Shown here in pieces: positions 63,972 through 64,000 of a stretch of 64,000 nucleotides of DNA (position 1 is its first letter; each line of letters opens with the position of its first letter). The position numbers and the translations under genes were made by a program. The notes beneath the pieces are model-generated. The model was not told where the DNA came from, did no database searches, and worked only from the letters and a program-made list of their open reading frames with translations. The DNA comes from Corynebacterium vitaeruminis (GTDB taxonomy: Bacteria; Actinomycetota; Actinomycetes; Mycobacteriales; Mycobacteriaceae), in the NCBI RefSeq assembly GCF_001054325.1, contig NZ_JVVM01000016.1, positions 41,978 to 105,977 of the forward strand. Reading direction: 5' to 3'.

Positions 63972-64000
63972 ACTGTGCGAGTCTATGACACTTTCAGGCC
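63972..64000. repeat. Intergenic palindrome family, half copy 4 at window edge
   Basis: ACTGTGCGAGTCTATGACA (63972-63990) matches 14 of 19 positions of the copy at 20794-20812 and ends in the family's TAT-G-A-CA. The next bases, CTTTCAGGCC, resemble the loop start CTTTTGTGCC of copy 3. The window ends before the opposite arm. Confidence 0.55.

Overview
The window is a stretch of a Corynebacterium chromosome, probably close to the amycolatum/xerosis type (species not provable from sequence alone). Evidence: a hemD-hemC-hemA ... proC-HTH-bS22 ... ppx ... regX3-senX3 ... gpmA-ybjN-mshA order shared with Corynebacterium and Mycobacterium; ramB, lpd, sdhCAB, aceA and malate synthase G with typical corynebacterial protein features; a mycothiol gene; Lys-rich actinobacterial topoisomerase I; moderately high GC; and many genes that appear to be transcribed without a 5' leader. 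There is one tRNA, no rRNA, no CRISPR array, no phage and no recognisable insertion sequence.

Layout. 1-6.6 kb: haem synthesis (cobA/hemD fragment, hemC, hemA), a small glutaredoxin, a HAD-IB phosphatase, ribosomal protein bS22, a BldC-like HTH protein and proC. 6.7-15 kb: an acidic membrane protein and Ppx/GppA phosphatase, a divergent Cys-rich conserved protein, the RegX3-SenX3 phosphate two-component system, gpmA, a YbjN protein and mshA. 15-22.7 kb: acyl-CoA ligase, murB, DUF2505, DUF2993, purU, DUF2516 and DUF445. 22.9-38.9 kb is a central-carbon block: sdhCAB plus a small membrane gene, a GH65 phosphorylase with beta-phosphoglucomutase, malate synthase and isocitrate lyase divergently arranged around a 1-kb control region, the acetate regulator ramB, and lpd. 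39-48 kb: a frameshifted prolyl oligopeptidase, an M1 aminopeptidase, a flippase-like membrane protein, two family-2 glycosyltransferases, DUF2304, a DsbA-like protein and a sugar-nucleotide epimerase. 48-64 kb: two MFS transporters, an acyl-CoA oxidase/dehydrogenase, a lipoprotein amidase, tRNA-Thr(CGT), holB, a membrane adenylate cyclase, an XRE-DUF2975 pair, DUF418 and topA.

How they work together. Isocitrate lyase, malate synthase, succinate dehydrogenase, lipoamide dehydrogenase and RamB form an acetate/TCA control island; the nearby adenylate cyclase would make the cAMP that the corynebacterial regulator GlxR uses at such promoters. The 42.6-46 kb genes look like a cell-envelope glycan group.

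Most unusual observations: (1) a family of 65-bp intergenic palindromes with 19-bp arms around exactly 27 nt, always AGTG...TTAT..CA, with compensated differences between copies, at 16.9, 20.8 and 37.3 kb, plus a half copy running off the end of the window; (2) 19 genes whose start codon lies 6-8 nt after a TANNNT box; (3) mutually exclusive hairpins between hemC and the cobA/hemD gene; (4) a pair of TATCGA-TTT-TCGATA palindromes around the XRE-DUF2975 promoter; (5) helically phased GTTC repeats upstream of topA; (6) a single-base frameshift in the prolyl oligopeptidase.
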